DNA of 64,000 nt from Euptelea pleiosperma (GCA_035048495.1 CM068549.1:7981822-8045821); one strand, 5' to 3'; counted from the stretch's first letter, positions 32,701-43,553 are shown. The notes: a model not told the origin generated them from the sequence alone. Numbers and translations are program-made.

Positions 32701-33057
32701 ACTCATCACAAAGCAGTGGAAGAAGGTTCTGGATTCGAAACTCAGGTTTTTGATGTTGATATGGCAGAAGAACGAAGAGAGCAAGCTCGAGTCCGAATAG
32801 AAGATTATCATCGAAAACTAAGAAAATGGTATCAAAAGAAAGTCAAAGAAAGGAATTTCCAAGAAGGAGACCTAGTACTGAGAAAAGTATTCCAGAATAC
32901 AAGAGAAGTAAATGCAGGAAAACTAGCAACCAATTGGGAAGGACCGTATTTGATTCAGAAGGTTGGTCAAGCCGGAAGCTATCACCTGGAAACTATGGAG
33001 GGAAAGTACATAGAAAAACCCTGGAATGTAATGAATTTGAAGAAATTTTATCAATAA
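29740..33057 (+). CDS. pol: Pol of the Tat element: RT, RNase H, aRNase H, integrase
   Basis: Open from just after the TAG to TAA at 33055-33057; counted from the ATG at 29848 it has 1069 residues. RT lies at about 70-250 with YIDD at 204-207. The Ty3-type RNase H follows at about 340-460. A second, archaeal-like RNase H lies at about 500-640 (D505 in FVDGSAS, D567 in SDSQLV). The integrase has an HHCC finger (H722, H729, C760, C763) and a D792, D852, E888 triad with the usual 35-residue last spacing. The C-terminal part (EGDLVLRKVF, NWEGPY) is the GPY/F-type DNA-binding region. No lesion is visible, so the enzymes could be active. The true translation start is likely by readthrough rather than at the ATG. 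Confidence 0.95.
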   Translation, partial: QLQAISLQGESEKRTRTIEEIEPVELGQEGERKITYVGADLSQDERGLIVKFLKENTDVFAWSMKDMPGIDPSIVSHQLNIKHGAESVKQRLRRISPKVAQAVSEEVNRLLEAGIIEEIQCPEWIANIVAVPKKNGKVRVCIDFTDLNKVCPKDSYIMPRIDELIDRIAGFELLSFMDGYSGYNQILMHESDKEKTAFYTDRGTFCFKRMPFGLKNAGATYQRLVENMFRDKLGKTMEVYIDDMLVKSKIREDHLRDLESTFQVLRKYKMKLNPEKCTFGVSSGKFLGHLVTRRGIEANPDQIRALQEMPSPCSKKQVQKLTGMIAALNRFISKSSDRCQPLFQLLKKHAKFEWKDECEQAFQNLKEYLGQPPILSKPEAEEPLLLYLSVSEFAVSSVLIRDRDGAERPVYFLSKTLLDAETRYSRIEKAGLALMFSAQRLRPYFQAHPIIVITNLPLKNILTKFEKSGRMEKWAVALGQYDITYRPRTAEKGQTVADFLADFLIEDPFWEEEPEPIITEEESEGPLDIWDKKSGWRLFVDGSASSTGAGIGAILVTPDNTRLELAIRLGFLASNNEAEYEALLAGLRMAENLEIQELKVFSDSQLVVNQVNGEFTAKNEQMAKYLEVALLAMRKFKNAKLFHINRGENRHADALAYVAAMLGETERRSISIEFLAIPSISFVEECSQTEEDDTWMTPIIRFIRDGIRDPDKKVARRIEERAKRYSLLGGELYRKSAGGPWLKCVTPSEAQQIMAEIHEGECGNHSGGRSLAHKAWTQGYYWPYMQEDAKKYAKKCEKCQKHARTIHAPAGELHSVASPWPFALWGLDVVGPLPMAPGKKQYMLVATDYFTKWVEAVALQQVREEEVEKFLWEKIVTRFGLPYAFISDNGAQFRGSKIAYFCEKFGIKQLFSAPMYPQGNGQAEATNKVILENLKKRLEKAKGKWAELLDSVLWAYRTTSRRSTGDSPFALAFGMEAVIPSEMVVATTHHKAVEEGSGFETQVFDVDMAEERREQARVRIEDYHRKLRKWYQKKVKERNFQEGDLVLRKVFQNTREVNAGKLATNWEGPYLIQKVGQAGSYHLETMEGKYIEKPWNVMNLKKFYQ

Positions 33058-33139
33058 GATATTAGTTACGACCAGATTGTAAAGAGATTGTGTATCAGTA
33101 AAGATGGGATACTTCTTGAAATTTGTCTGATTGAAGTTC

Positions 33140-33720
33140 CTGATCCACTTCAGAAATGGAGTCGGATCCGGATTTGAAGTACTGATCCACTTCAGAAATG
33201 GAGTTGGATTCAGATTGAAGTTCCTGATCCACTTCAGAAATGGAGTCGGATCCGGATTTGAAGTACTGATCCACTTCAGAAATGGAGTTGGATTCAGATT
33301 GAAGTTCCTGATCCACTTCTGAAATGGAGTCGGATCTGGATTTGAAGTTCCTGGTCCACTTCAGAAATGGAGTCGGATCCGGATTTGAAGTACTGATCCA
33401 CTTCAGAAATGGAGTCGGATTCAGATTTGAAGTTCCTGGTCCACTTCAGAAATGGAGTCGGATCCGGATTTGAAGTTCCTGGTCCACTTCAGAAATGGAG
33501 TCGGATCCGGATTTGAAGTTCCCAGTCCACTTCAGAAATGGAGTCGGATCCGGATTTGAAGTTCTCGGTCCACTTCAGAAATGGAGTCGGATCCGGATTT
33601 GAAGTTCTCAGTCCACTTCAGAAATGGAGTCGGATCCGGATTTGAAGTTCTCGGTCCACTTCTGAAATGAAGTCGGATCCAGATTTGAAGTTCTCGTTTC
33701 ACTTCAGAAATGGAGTCTGA
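33140..33720. repeat. 42/43-bp tandem array (about 14 units)
   Basis: CCACTTCAGAAATGGAGT-type units step by 42 bases (33145, 33187, 33229, 33271, 33313) and then mostly by 43 (33356, then 33398, 33441, 33484, 33527, 33570, 33613, 33656). It sits between the pol stop and the stop of the antisense gene, as the 92-bp array does in the first Tat element, but the sequence is unrelated. Bases 33721-33981 hold degraded repeat and AT-rich sequence only. Confidence 0.95.
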
Positions 33721-33981
33721 TTTGAAGTTCTGTCTAGAAGTGAAGTCGGATTCGGATTGATTCTTGGTCAAAGTTGCGTTTGAAGTTACAAATACGAGCA
33801 TTATAATTATTAAATGATAAGTCGGATTCAATTTTATCATGCGAAAAAGAAATGGCAAATGAAGCATTGTAACGATTATATTTGAAGTTAACAAGAAAGA
33901 AGAAAATTCCTAGGGGAAAAAGGTCGAAACCTCCCCAATGTATCTTAATTACATATCAAAAAATAAAAATAAAAGAGAAGT

Positions 33982-36211
33982 TCATTTATTCTCGGAGTCG
34001 GACAATTCTCCCTCCTCAGGATTCTTCTCGGCCTCCGTTTCATCCTCGTCGGGGAGATCATACTTGTCTACTATTTCTTGTAGACGATCTCGCTCGGCAC
34101 GAAGGCGATCGACCCTTTTATTAACAGGGGCAAGAAGTTCTTGAACCTCATTCTGGTATTTAGCCGCGAGAGCAGCATCCAGAGCCTCCTTTTCGGCTTC
34201 GAATTTGGCCTCCTTCTCGGCCATCATCTTCTCCAGAGCCCGATGCGCCGACTCAGATTCTGCCAAAGCCTGACGAAGACGGGTAGCTTCATTCTCAGAT
34301 GTCTTGGCAGCAGCTTGAGCTTTCCCCGCCTCGTCCTTAGCTTTGGAAACTTGACCTTGCAGGGTCCGATTCCGGGCTTGGGTGGCGTGTAGATCATTCT
34401 CGGACGCTTTGAGCTTGTTATTGAGCTTGGCCACGAGCGAATGTACCGAGTTGATACTCTGCAACCAACCAAATTACAAGCATGTTATACACAGGATGGG
34501 CGAAACAAGTTATGTAAAAATATTTTAAAAAACTTACGGCGAAAGTTGAAGTATAGTATGAGCCGAGAAGAGATTCCTCATTTTGCCGATTATAATGATC
34601 TATGTCAGCAGGGAGTCGGATCTGCTCCACAATGGCAGAAGCTACCGATGCATTCTTAACGGCGCTATCGCCGAGAACAACAGATTTACCCGACTTCAGT
34701 ACTGGTCGGGGCCGGAAGACATCCGAAGGTTTGGGAACAGGCCCTTTATGCTGATGGACCTGTTCGTGACGTCCTTCCTTCTGAGCAACTTTCCCAGGCT
34801 CATGCTGGGATCCGGAAGGCTGGCTTTGGGATTTTTCACTTTCTTGGGGCAGGGACCCCGACTCAGGAACATCTGCACCCGGAAGTATAATAATGGGAGG
34901 TGCAGAGGTCAGTGGTGCCTCATCATGAGCCGGGGCATTTTGGCTGGATTGACCAGCTTCCCTACTCTTTGTAGCCGGCTTCTTGGTGACTCGGGGCAAA
35001 CCCTGCCCAGAACTCTTCCTTTTCTGACGAATGGGAGAGTCGGCTCCAACATCCGCTTGAAGTCGTCCCATGTCTTGGAATCCGGTTCGGTATGATCTGC
35101 CGAGAGACTGTGCGATTTCAAGAAAAGGGTCAAAAGATGAAGATGAAGATGAAGAGCTGGATCCAGAAGAGAGAGTGACCGAACTCGAATCGGATGAGAT
35201 TGGAATATAATAAGAAATTGGATCAACGTCTACTACCTCGGACTCCGTGGCTTCAGAGTCGGCTCGAACTGGGGTATCCGAAGATGAGACCTGAGGTTTT
35301 AACCTCTTAGCCTTTTTCTTCGATTGACGAGGTTGGGCTGGATCGGTGGAGAATCCGAGAGGAAGTTTTCGAAGAAATTCTCCCTCGGGTATTGTTTGGC
35401 TCAACTCCTCGGACGTCGAATCAACACAAACCCGAGAATATCCGAGAGTATTGAGACCAACTAGACGTTGATAGATAATAGAAGGAAGTCGGCGCAGATC
35501 GAAGCACAGAGGAAGCGTATCCTCGGGGAAGGCAAAAGAACTATCCGTATTCACATCTGCAAAACATTGTGAAAGAGATTAGAGACTTGTTGAAACAAAA
35601 AGAGTGATTTATTTTTGAAAAAATACCCGGGTACCTTCAAAATTAAAACTTTCATACAGGAGACCTGGGGCGTCATCCTCGGATCCTCTCTCCCAATCCC
35701 CTGATAAGAACACAGGGTAGCATTGCCACGATTTATCGCAATCCTGGATCCTCTCTAGGATTGGGAGTCTTCGGGTCCGGGTTGCCAAGAAGTAGAAAGT
35801 TATATCTGAATTCTCCCCCCGCTCCTTGGGAACCTTTTTAAGGAAGTGTTGTCGGCGAATATCCTCAAGGGAAGGACCTCGGCCCCATATGTCCCTAATA
35901 CGTTCAAACGAACGTACCATACGCCAAAAATTGGCATTCACCTGACCCGGAGCAACTTTGTAGAAATTTAGTAGCTCTCGGGCGAAGGGAGTAAGCGGAA
36001 GGGGAATACCCGAGAGCAGTTGTCCGACTGTTAGACATGTTACATTTGGATTCGGCAGCGAATGATGGGAATAGAGAAGGGAGTTGGGCACATGCTCAAG
36101 TTCAATTGACTCGGGTATATGGTATTTTGCTCGGATCTCATCTAGGTCTGGACGAGGCCAAGTTTGGGGATCAGCGTGTTTTAAAACGGATTTTAATGAT
36201 TCTTTTGGCAT
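33982..36211 (-). CDS. Antisense spliced gene of the complete Tat element
   Basis: Three open blocks join in phase: 36211-35635 (donor GAAG|GTACCC), 35556-34538 (acceptor TTTTGCAG, donor GCC|GTAAGT) and 34458-33982 (acceptor GTTGCAG). Together 2073 bases, 690 codons plus stop. Residues about 70-105 (LPLTPFARELLNFYKVAPGQ, then NFWRM) resemble the gypsy-type Transposase_28 family and match the first Tat element's antisense protein. The middle is Ser-rich and disordered-looking, with a KKKAKR basic patch. The last exon is a long coiled coil (SINSVHSLVAKLNNKLKASE onward) with an acidic C-terminus. The introns after FNFE and before SINSV fall at the same places as in the other copy. Role unknown; extra ORFs, some antisense, are known in Tat elements. 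Confidence 0.82.
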
Positions 36212-36452
36212 TTTTTAGGAGACTGATGACATCGAATTTACTAAAAAGAAGCTTACCTACGAGAGCCGAGAGCTTCGAGAATTGTTAGACAATGAAGCCG
36301 AGAGGGCCGAGGACTGAAGCCGAGAGGGCCGAGTAAGGTAGCCGAAGGTGCCGAGGAATGTGAAGAATAAGGAGCCGAGAGAGCCGAGAGAGCCGAGAAA
36401 GAGAAGCTACAGAAACTGAAAATCCAGAAGATGAAAAATGAGACGAGAGCAA

Positions 36453-36462
36453 CCTATTTATA
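36453..36462 (-). promoter_or_regulatory. TATA box of the antisense gene
   Basis: The minus strand reads TATAAATAGG about 240 bases upstream of the ATG at 36211, matching the placement at 7166-7175 in the first element. Confidence 0.62.
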
Positions 36463-36650
36463 CCCTTGAGAGTAATGATTACACTGACAAAACAGTGGGT
36501 ACGGACCAATGGAAGATTAACACGTGGCAAGCATTAAATGCTGCGCAGAGGAGCCGAAGAGACGCAGAACATACCACGCGTCACGGTCTTGGTGGTGACA
36601 CGTGTCATTGCACGTGCGGTACACACGTGCGGGAGACACGTGTCATCTCC

Positions 36651-36662
36651 AAGAGGGGCGAT
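36651..36662 (+). other. Polypurine tract of the complete Tat element
   Basis: AAGAGGGGCGAT directly before the 3' LTR start TGTGGGGG. Confidence 0.82.
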
Positions 36663-37381
36663 TGTGGGGGATAAAATCTGTTGACACGTGGACGTATGAG
36701 ATTGTGCCACGTGTCACATGATTCGACTGACACGTGGTTAGCCGTAAACTGGGAATTGCAAAAACTTTACTAGGGGACCTCGGGACCTCGGACTCCTCGG
36801 ATCCCATGAACTATGACCTCGGGTCCTCGGGCACTAATGACTGATTTTGGTATTTGATCTTATTTACCTTGTTCGGGATCCTCGGAAGTCTCGGGTATGA
36901 TATTCGGTAACCTCGGAAACCTCGGAATTACTTTTAGACTTGAAGAATTATTATCGAAAGACACATGGTGAGTTCTTACTGGTTCATATAAAATATCTGC
37001 ATAAATATCTAGTTTTGAATACTATAAATAGTAGCATTTGCTACAGTAAAAGAGGACGCGATTTTGAAGATTGAAGCTGGATTATAACTTTTATTCAGAA
37101 GACTGACTTAAGCATCGGAGGCTCATTTTGTGGAGTTCCACCACATTGAGTTATTTGCAGGATCACTCGGCGGTCTCGGAACCTCACTTCGGACTCCTCG
37201 GAATCTGATCTCGGACACCTCGGACTCCTCGGAATCTGATCTCGGATACCTCGGAATCTGACCTCGGATACCTCGGACTCTGACCTCGGATCTGTCCCGG
37301 GACCTCGGATCCAACAGCACAAAGGATATCAAGCCCGTGGAAAAAGCGCGTATTTTGGGGTGTGTGGATTTATTCCCTACA
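36663..37381 (+). repeat. 3' LTR of the complete Tat element
   Basis: 719 bp. Same as the 5' LTR except for an extra 8 bases (a GGGACCTC duplication near 36775) and about two substitutions (A/G near 36883, G/T near 37129). Confidence 0.96.
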
Positions 37382-37386
37382 CTCTC

Positions 37387-39816
37387 CACCTGCTACACCA
37401 AACGAACAGCATGTCCTTTGAGGGTGCTCCTCCTTTCTGGACGGACCAGCAACAATTCTTCCACCACCGTGTTCCTCCACCCTTCCTTTCCACCGTGGGT
37501 AGATTCTCTTCATGGTGGTGCTGTTCTTTTCCCCTGCTCCCTCCTCATTCTTCTTCTTCTGTCACCGGAGTTGCAGACCTGCAACTCCGGCTGGTCTTCC
37601 AGCCAACGATCTCCCACTGTTTGTAGCAACCTTTCCTCTACGATCTTTAACTCTGGTTCATCATCTTCTTGCAAGATGGACAGCCATCCATGGACCGACA
37701 ATTACAGCACCCTCCTCACCTTCATCATTTCGGGCTCCTCCTTCTCCAGCACCAGCAGCTCCGGTCGTCCTCCCAAGAACCACCACTTGCAGGTCCGTAC
37801 TCTTCAAGGACCTGCAACTCCATAACGGGCAACCACCTTCTTGCCACCTCTGCTGTTCCAACCTCCGGCCATCATCTCACATTTGCACCCCCTGCCCGTA
37901 TCCTTCTCCTCTCCATGCAGCAACTCCACAAACCACCGGACTGTAACTCCGGCGAGCACCATTAACGCCGGAGCAAAGTTCTCCAACATAGCTCACCACT
38001 ATTCCTCTCCCTGGACGGTGCACACTTCAAAATGGTGCCCTTCACCATGAAGTTGCCTCTCTCCTTTCTTGATGTCCCCTCTATCACCACAACTGTTCAC
38101 TGCCACCACTAGCCACCACCGTCCTCAGCCACTGTTCATCTTCTCCTTCAGCACTATTGTAGCTCCCTCTCTTGGCGCTCATCTCTCATGCCACCAAATG
38201 CACCTGCAAGTTGGGTTCCCCCATTCCACGTTCTCCTCCCATGTCGTGCACACCAGCACCTCCAAGCATGTTGTCACCATCTCCAATAGCCGAATTCCAT
38301 CACCAGTAGGTGTGTCATTTTCTTTATGGAACCATCGGGCTGGGGCAATCTCTTCTCATTACCCTCCTTCTTGGCCAAACCAGGAACAACCAGCAACACT
38401 CCTTTGATGGTGTGTCCCTCACCTGCTAGTGCATCCGCCTAGCTGGCCATTCGGCCTGTAGCAACATACACCAGCATGCATCTCCTTCTCCAAGCAAGCA
38501 TCGCCCTCATTAGTGCACCAGCAAGTGTTTTTCGGAAGCAAGCAGCCACCTTGGCCGACCAAGCCATGCTCCATTGAGGCCGATCTGACCTTCTCCCTTT
38601 CCATGCACGAGTATTCTTTCAAGGGTAGGCTGTGTGCACATCTATTTGCTTCCACAGATAAGCTTTCAACCATCTTCATGGCCGAAGCCAAGCTTGGCCG
38701 ATCCTTCACCACTCCGACCACATCCTGGTCCCAATGCACTCAGGTCACTCAATGGTAAGTTTGCATAAGTATTTCTCTCTCTTCTCTTACTTAGGATTTC
38801 TCTTCTCTCTCTAGAAATCTTAATTTCTCTCTCTATATTTCATTTTCTCTCTCTTTCTCTAACAGACATGGAAGGGACGTCTCATCCCTAAACCTGTGTC
38901 TTAACCCTCACTTTCTCTCTCTGGAGTTGGTGACTTTCTTTCCCAGGCTGATCGCCTATTCACTTGGCCGACTCCTTTCGGCGAGTGAAAATGTGAGCTT
39001 CTTAGGGCACATTATCGTACATTTGCCAATTCACATCTACCTTGTCGGTCAGTAAGATCCGATGTGGATTCCACGATTGAGCAGCATTCCATGAAATTTG
39101 GACTGTCCTCTTCTTGATCGGTAGCGCCCTTAGCTCCAAAGGTCATGGGATGCTTCTCTGTCAAAACCCTTCTCTTGATTGAAGTATTCATCGAAGTCTT
39201 GGACAATCCTCTTCTTGATCGGTAGCGCCCTTAGCTCTGAGATCTCAATGGACGTTTCTTTCCCTTACCCCTTCTCTCAATTGAGCAACATTCCATGAAA
39301 TTTGGACGGTCCTCTTCTTGATCGGTAGCGCCTTAGCTCCAAAGGTCATGGGATGCTTCTCTGTCAAAACCCTTCTCTTGATTGAAGCATTCATTGAAGT
39401 CTTAGACGATCCTCTTCTTGATCGGTAGCGCCCTTAGTTTTGAGATTTTAATGGACGTTTCTTTCCCTTACCTCTTCATCTCTCAACCCTTTACATGCTT
39501 TCTTTATTTCTGTTATTTTGATTTATGTACGCACTCTTTGGTGATTAATGAAGTTGATTTTGATATTTTGGTGTTCTGAATCTCAAATGAATGTTGTTTT
39601 TAAATCGACTCGCCCTTCTCATCTCTTCCACCATTCTCATTTCTCTATGTATATTATTTGTCAGTTTTAATTCCTTATTGCGCTAACTCACACCGAGTGC
39701 GGATCGACATCCGACACATACTGCTATACAAGTTATATTTTGCAGATAATCGAATTTTATAAATATTGTTGAAGTTAGGGTTTTCGAATTGACAACACGA
39801 AAAAACCCTACTTTCA
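37387..39816 (+). repeat. Solo LTR, segment 3
   Basis: Right part of the solo LTR, ending CCCTACTTTCA. It carries the inverted CCGGAGTTGCAG-AC-CTGCAACTCCGG word (37565-37590), CT-rich runs, and the family-typical GAGTGCGGATCGACATCCGAC near 39698. Open frames at 37337-38758 have no recognisable domain and lie wholly in LTR sequence, so I do not call genes. Confidence 0.85.
39073..39480. repeat. About 207-bp tandem duplication inside the solo LTR
   Basis: ATTGAGCAGCATTCCATG (39075) recurs as ATTGAGCAACATTCCATG about 207 bases later (39282). Within each unit CTTCTTGATCGGTAGCGCC occurs twice. Confidence 0.85.
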
Positions 39817-39821
39817 TCCAC

Positions 39822-40188
39822 CTACATAACCTGATGATCTCATCCTTAGATTGCACAAAGAAGATTGCCCTTGACAAGCCAAAAGGAAAAGGATTAAACA
39901 GTTTGTATGTCCAAAGTGATCAGCAATTGCTCTGCCTAATCCTATAGATCCCCAATGGATTCGCTCAGACTCCGCATCACAGACCACAGCCTTGCTCAAC
40001 TTCCAAAAACCTCTATGTTTCTCTGATAATTTAATATCAATTAAGATTCAAAATTAAACGATTATCTAGTACCTCTATTCTAACATCAGATTTCTGCCTC
40101 ATTGTGTTTATTATGTTTAGTGACATTGATTTTCCTTTGTTTTTCAATCTCCATGAAGTTTTTATTGTTTATTGCCATCGCTATTCAG
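39822..40188. other. Flank between solo LTR and EXO84 exon
   Basis: Right flank of the solo LTR, then the AT-rich intron before the first EXO84 exon. Minus-strand sequence near 39830-39990 looks like old coding DNA interrupted by the LTR, but no family can be named with confidence. Confidence 0.4.
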
Positions 40189-41793
40189 GAACTTTTTGCA
40201 AAACTGAACAGAATGGCGAGCATAGCTGCAGATATGTTTGTAGGCAGGGAGAGATATGCTACTATGCTATTGATGAGACTCACAGAGACTGTCATGTTGT
40301 GGCTTTCGGATGACCAAAGCTTTTGGGATGATATTGAGGAAGGGCCAAGGCCTTTGGGTTCTCTTGGCCTTCAGCAGGTATATGAGTTTAGGGTTCTTCA
40401 CTTATTTTTTTCGGTTTGCATTGGTTTGATGGATAAACTGACCTTTATTAACTTGTCGGATTCCTGTGTAGTTCTGTTTGGATAAGAAGTTTGTTATTCA
40501 TTTTTCATCCCAAGGGCGTTACTTATCCTGGCATGTGCATCAAGTTATTAATGAGATCATATCCAGAGCTATGGCAGCATAAACCATAATTGGAAGGGAT
40601 CCATATAGGTACGCATTTAGTTATTAGCTTGTGAACTATTACAGGACCAAATGTCAGTATTTTCTTGCTTCATACTTTATGTAATGTATATGTATATTCT
40701 CGTGATTGTGCTTAATTTAGTCCAAGGAATCCAAACATAAAGTGGATAGGAACATGAAATGAATTGCATGGAGATACCATAGTGCCATCTTTATAGAACA
40801 GTTGTAGTAAGGGATTTACCTTAAATTATGGTTCCACTTATGGATTGGCACCTGTTCTCTTTCCACTGTTTGATACTATAAGTTATACACACACACACAC
40901 ATGGATTGAAAACTTTTGAATATTTTATGGCAAAGAAGTTTGTTGCATTGTGCCTATAAGAAACAATTCATGCATAACATATACTAAGACTAAAATAAAT
41001 GATTGTTATTCAAAAACATCTCATGATGCCAAATTTTGCTGCGGCACCTAGTTGATTAACTCAGGCAAGTCAATGCAAAGCTGTTTGATTTGGAAAATTA
41101 GACTGTTTGGCATGTTTCTTATGGGGTCAACTGTGGAAATCAGTTGCTGCCATTGAAGTTTGTCTTGAATTTGCACTAGGTTAGACGTGTTGTGTTATTT
41201 CAACATTTTATTTGAAGAGTAGACAATGAGTAATAGTTTGTTTCTTCTACTAAGAGTAGTTTACTCGGTCACAATAACTGGGTGTTTTGAGATCAAGTAT
41301 TGGTATCTCATCACCGTCTCGTAACAACTGGGCATGAGAAAATAGTAGAGTTTGGACTAGGTTATTTTGAAAGGTTAAACACAGCTCACAAAGTCATATA
41401 TCTGGTTCATGCATGATGTTTTCTAACCCGACATTTCTGCATTACCCACATGGAATTTTGACCACAAAACCATGTTGCTTATAGAAGCAACTGTTCTCAT
41501 TTCTATTCATTATTCAGGCTATTACCTTGATAATTTGTTTTATCCGAACCTATTTGTATTTAGTCCATTTACGTTTGCCACCTTGAAATCCTTTATTTTC
41601 TGGAAGCTGAGAATCTAAGTTTTCTGGCAGTGTACTTCTGGAAGATGATTGGTTTATTGACATTTCTCAAGAAGCCATAGAGAGGTTGACTAGAAAAGTG
41701 AAACGCATCAATAGAGAGCGAGATATCAATAGTCCAACTACTTCTGTTTCAGCACAACTGATTTCATCTGTCATATCTCATGGGAGTTCCTAG
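40189..41793 (+). pseudogene. EXO84: Exocyst EXO84-like gene, 3' exons with a premature stop
   Basis: Three exons with sound splice sites and phases: 40189-40377 (ends CAG|GTATAT), 40472-40608 (ends |GTACGC) and 41631-41793 (after GGCAG, to TAG). They encode ELFAKLNRMASIAADMFVG, then SDDQSFWDDIEEGPRPLG, then SSQGRYLS, then LLEDDWFIDISQEAIERL, and end VISHGSS. This is the C-terminal part of plant EXO84, an exocyst subunit that tethers secretory vesicles at the plasma membrane. An in-frame TAA at 40580-40582 breaks the second exon. No upstream EXO84 exons are visible between 8898 and 13733 or just before 40189. It is therefore either a fragment or a gene split by an intron of more than 26 kb. 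Frame and phases are otherwise preserved, so inactivation, if real, is recent. Confidence 0.88.
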
Positions 41794-43553
41794 CATTCAG
41801 TTTATCACCATGTAGAGTGCCAAGCATGACCAGTGTTTGAATTTCCAATGTACTACCTGATTGTTCTACTGATCAGCCAACAAACACACGTATCTCATAA
41901 TTGTCTGCTCCTCCTGGTGGTTATGCTGATCAAGTCCTTGTATAAATAGTAAGAATTTAGATTTTTTCTTCTTCTTTTCACATTAGATTTCTGTAGGTTT
42001 ATTCTTTCTTTTGTAAGTTTATAATTTTTTTTCCATCTGTCCTCTAGTTGAGAGAGCGATTGAATTTGTTTGTAAATGTTGATGATACGTTGTTTGATCC
42101 TGACACTAGATTGTATCATTCTTTCACTACTTTGTGGCCGAGGTTGTCCATTGTTCATTTAGCGAGCATTACATCGTTAATGAAAAGGAAAGCAGTTATT
42201 TTGGATTGGATATGTTATTTTACCACGATTTTGTATGAGAGCACTACTTCAAAACATCAGTTTGGATAGTGTTCCTGATTTGAATTTTCAGGATATTTGT
42301 AGACTTTTAAGTAGGAAAGGTGGAACGGATAAGGTTCTCTTTCCACCAGCAATTTTGTTCTCTAAATGACATCCCATCGGTATAGTAATTCTTATATTCA
42401 GGTTTGGTTGATGCAAGATCCATTTGTCATCAGAACTTTCAATTCTAAGAGATGTTCTAACGATTGTAAGGTTCGGATCTTTGATTTTCCAAAGAAAGAA
42501 GGGGGGAGGAGGGTACTGAGGTGTATTTATCTTTCACATCAACAAGGCCACCCAAAAACTTTTCCTAATTAACTTAGATAAGCTCAAGAAAGTATTTCTA
42601 CTAAAGATTGCACCTTATTTTTGGAGCTCAGCATGAGTAACTTCAATCCCATGAGTTTTGCCCTTGTTTCTATTTTTTTTTGGGTGGAGGATTAGTTTGG
42701 GAAAAAACCTCGTCGGCTACGGTGAAGAGGTAAGGGGAGAGGGGGGTCTCCCTGTCACAAGCCTCGGGTGGGTCTAATGAACCCATAAGTGAGCCATTGA
42801 GTGAGAAAGAAAGAGGAAGTAGATGGTGCAATCTAGTAACTCGAAATCCCTTAATGGAGTGGTCATTTTTCATGACTTTCCAAAAACATGAAAACGATAA
42901 GGATATAACATTTGTTTTAAAGTTTGTCCTGGAATGGTAAAATTTGCCAAAGTACTGTAGGTAAATTTCACTTCCGTAGGTAATAAATCAATAAAATTCT
43001 AAAAGTTTTAGGCTGATTTTATTATTAATGTGCTTGCAATCGTATGATCCAGTTTATTTATGTGACGAGATATTATAGGAGAGTAGCTATTTTGTGGTGG
43101 TTTATGGCCTGGATGTGCACTGAGTTGCTTGACTGCCTAGAGTACTAAATGCTCTGTATCAGTTTTCTTGCATTCTTTTCTTTTTTGTCATATTTGTATG
43201 GTAATGTTAATACTGTTCCTTCTGTTCTACCTACCCATAGGTGTGCCGACTGACAAAACCCACATTGCAGATAGGAAGCTAAGGCTTCTTATAAAAGTGA
43301 ATACATCTCATCTACTGCCAAGCTGGAGAGATTGTGCTCCTGTTGTAAAAGATATTAGTGTTCATTTTGTATTTAATATGATATGTTGTATTCTAGGGAA
43401 CAATAAATTAGTTATTAGGCTATAAGTTGCAAACCTCAGGTCAAATCTGTTTGATAAATTTCGTAGCTCTTTGAGAGAGAGAGAGAGAGATTGCTTTCTA
43501 TTCTTACTAGCAAAGAACACGGATATACAAGCATGTCAGTCTACAAATCAATC
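41794..43553. other. Intergenic region between EXO84-like and GLR exons
   Basis: The two gene fragments converge here. AT-rich sequence with T runs. Bases 42048-42570 show broken plus-strand frames (ERLNLFVNVDDTLFDPDTRL) that could be an old element or gene, but I do not recognise them. A short GA microsatellite is at 43473-43490. Confidence 0.5.

Larger units (their letters stand above)
26826..37381 (+). mobile_element. Complete Ty3/gypsy Tat-lineage retrotransposon
   Basis: LTRs at 26826-27536 and 36663-37381 both read TGTGGGGGATAAAATC at the left and TTCCCTACA at the right. CTCTC lies outside both ends (26821-26825 and 37382-37386). The LTRs differ by an 8-bp insertion and about two substitutions, so the insertion is young. 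In order: LTR, primer site, gag, protease, RT/RNase H/aRNase H/integrase, 42-43-bp tandem array, antisense spliced gene, purine tract, LTR. All catalytic residues that can be checked are present. The two in-frame stops in gag-pro-pol may be part of its expression strategy or recent lesions. Confidence 0.97.
13734..39816 (+). mobile_element. Solo LTR of the large-LTR family, opened by two nested elements
   Basis: It starts TGATATTTGCTTAAAAGTGC and ends AAACCCTACTTTCA, and is flanked by TCCAC at 13729-13733 and 39817-39821. Removing the two inner elements with their duplications leaves about 4.1 kb (13734-14735, 26146-26825, 37387-39816). With intact 5-bp duplications and no internal region it is a solo LTR, the product of recombination between two LTRs. 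Related LTRs in this window start TGATATTCGCTCAAAAGTGC and end CTTTCA or TTTTCA. Confidence 0.88.

Noticed and set aside
33095..33316. Minus-strand frame with a repeated 14-residue peptide
   Set aside because: Produced by the 42-bp tandem unit (14 codons); it breaks as soon as the unit becomes 43 bp and has no independent support.
37337..38758. Several overlapping frames in the solo LTR
   Set aside because: CT-rich LTR sequence, no domain, overlapping on both strands.
42048..42570. Plus-strand frames with coding-like composition between EXO84 and GLR
   Set aside because: No recognisable family and frequent stops; kept only as part of the intergenic description.
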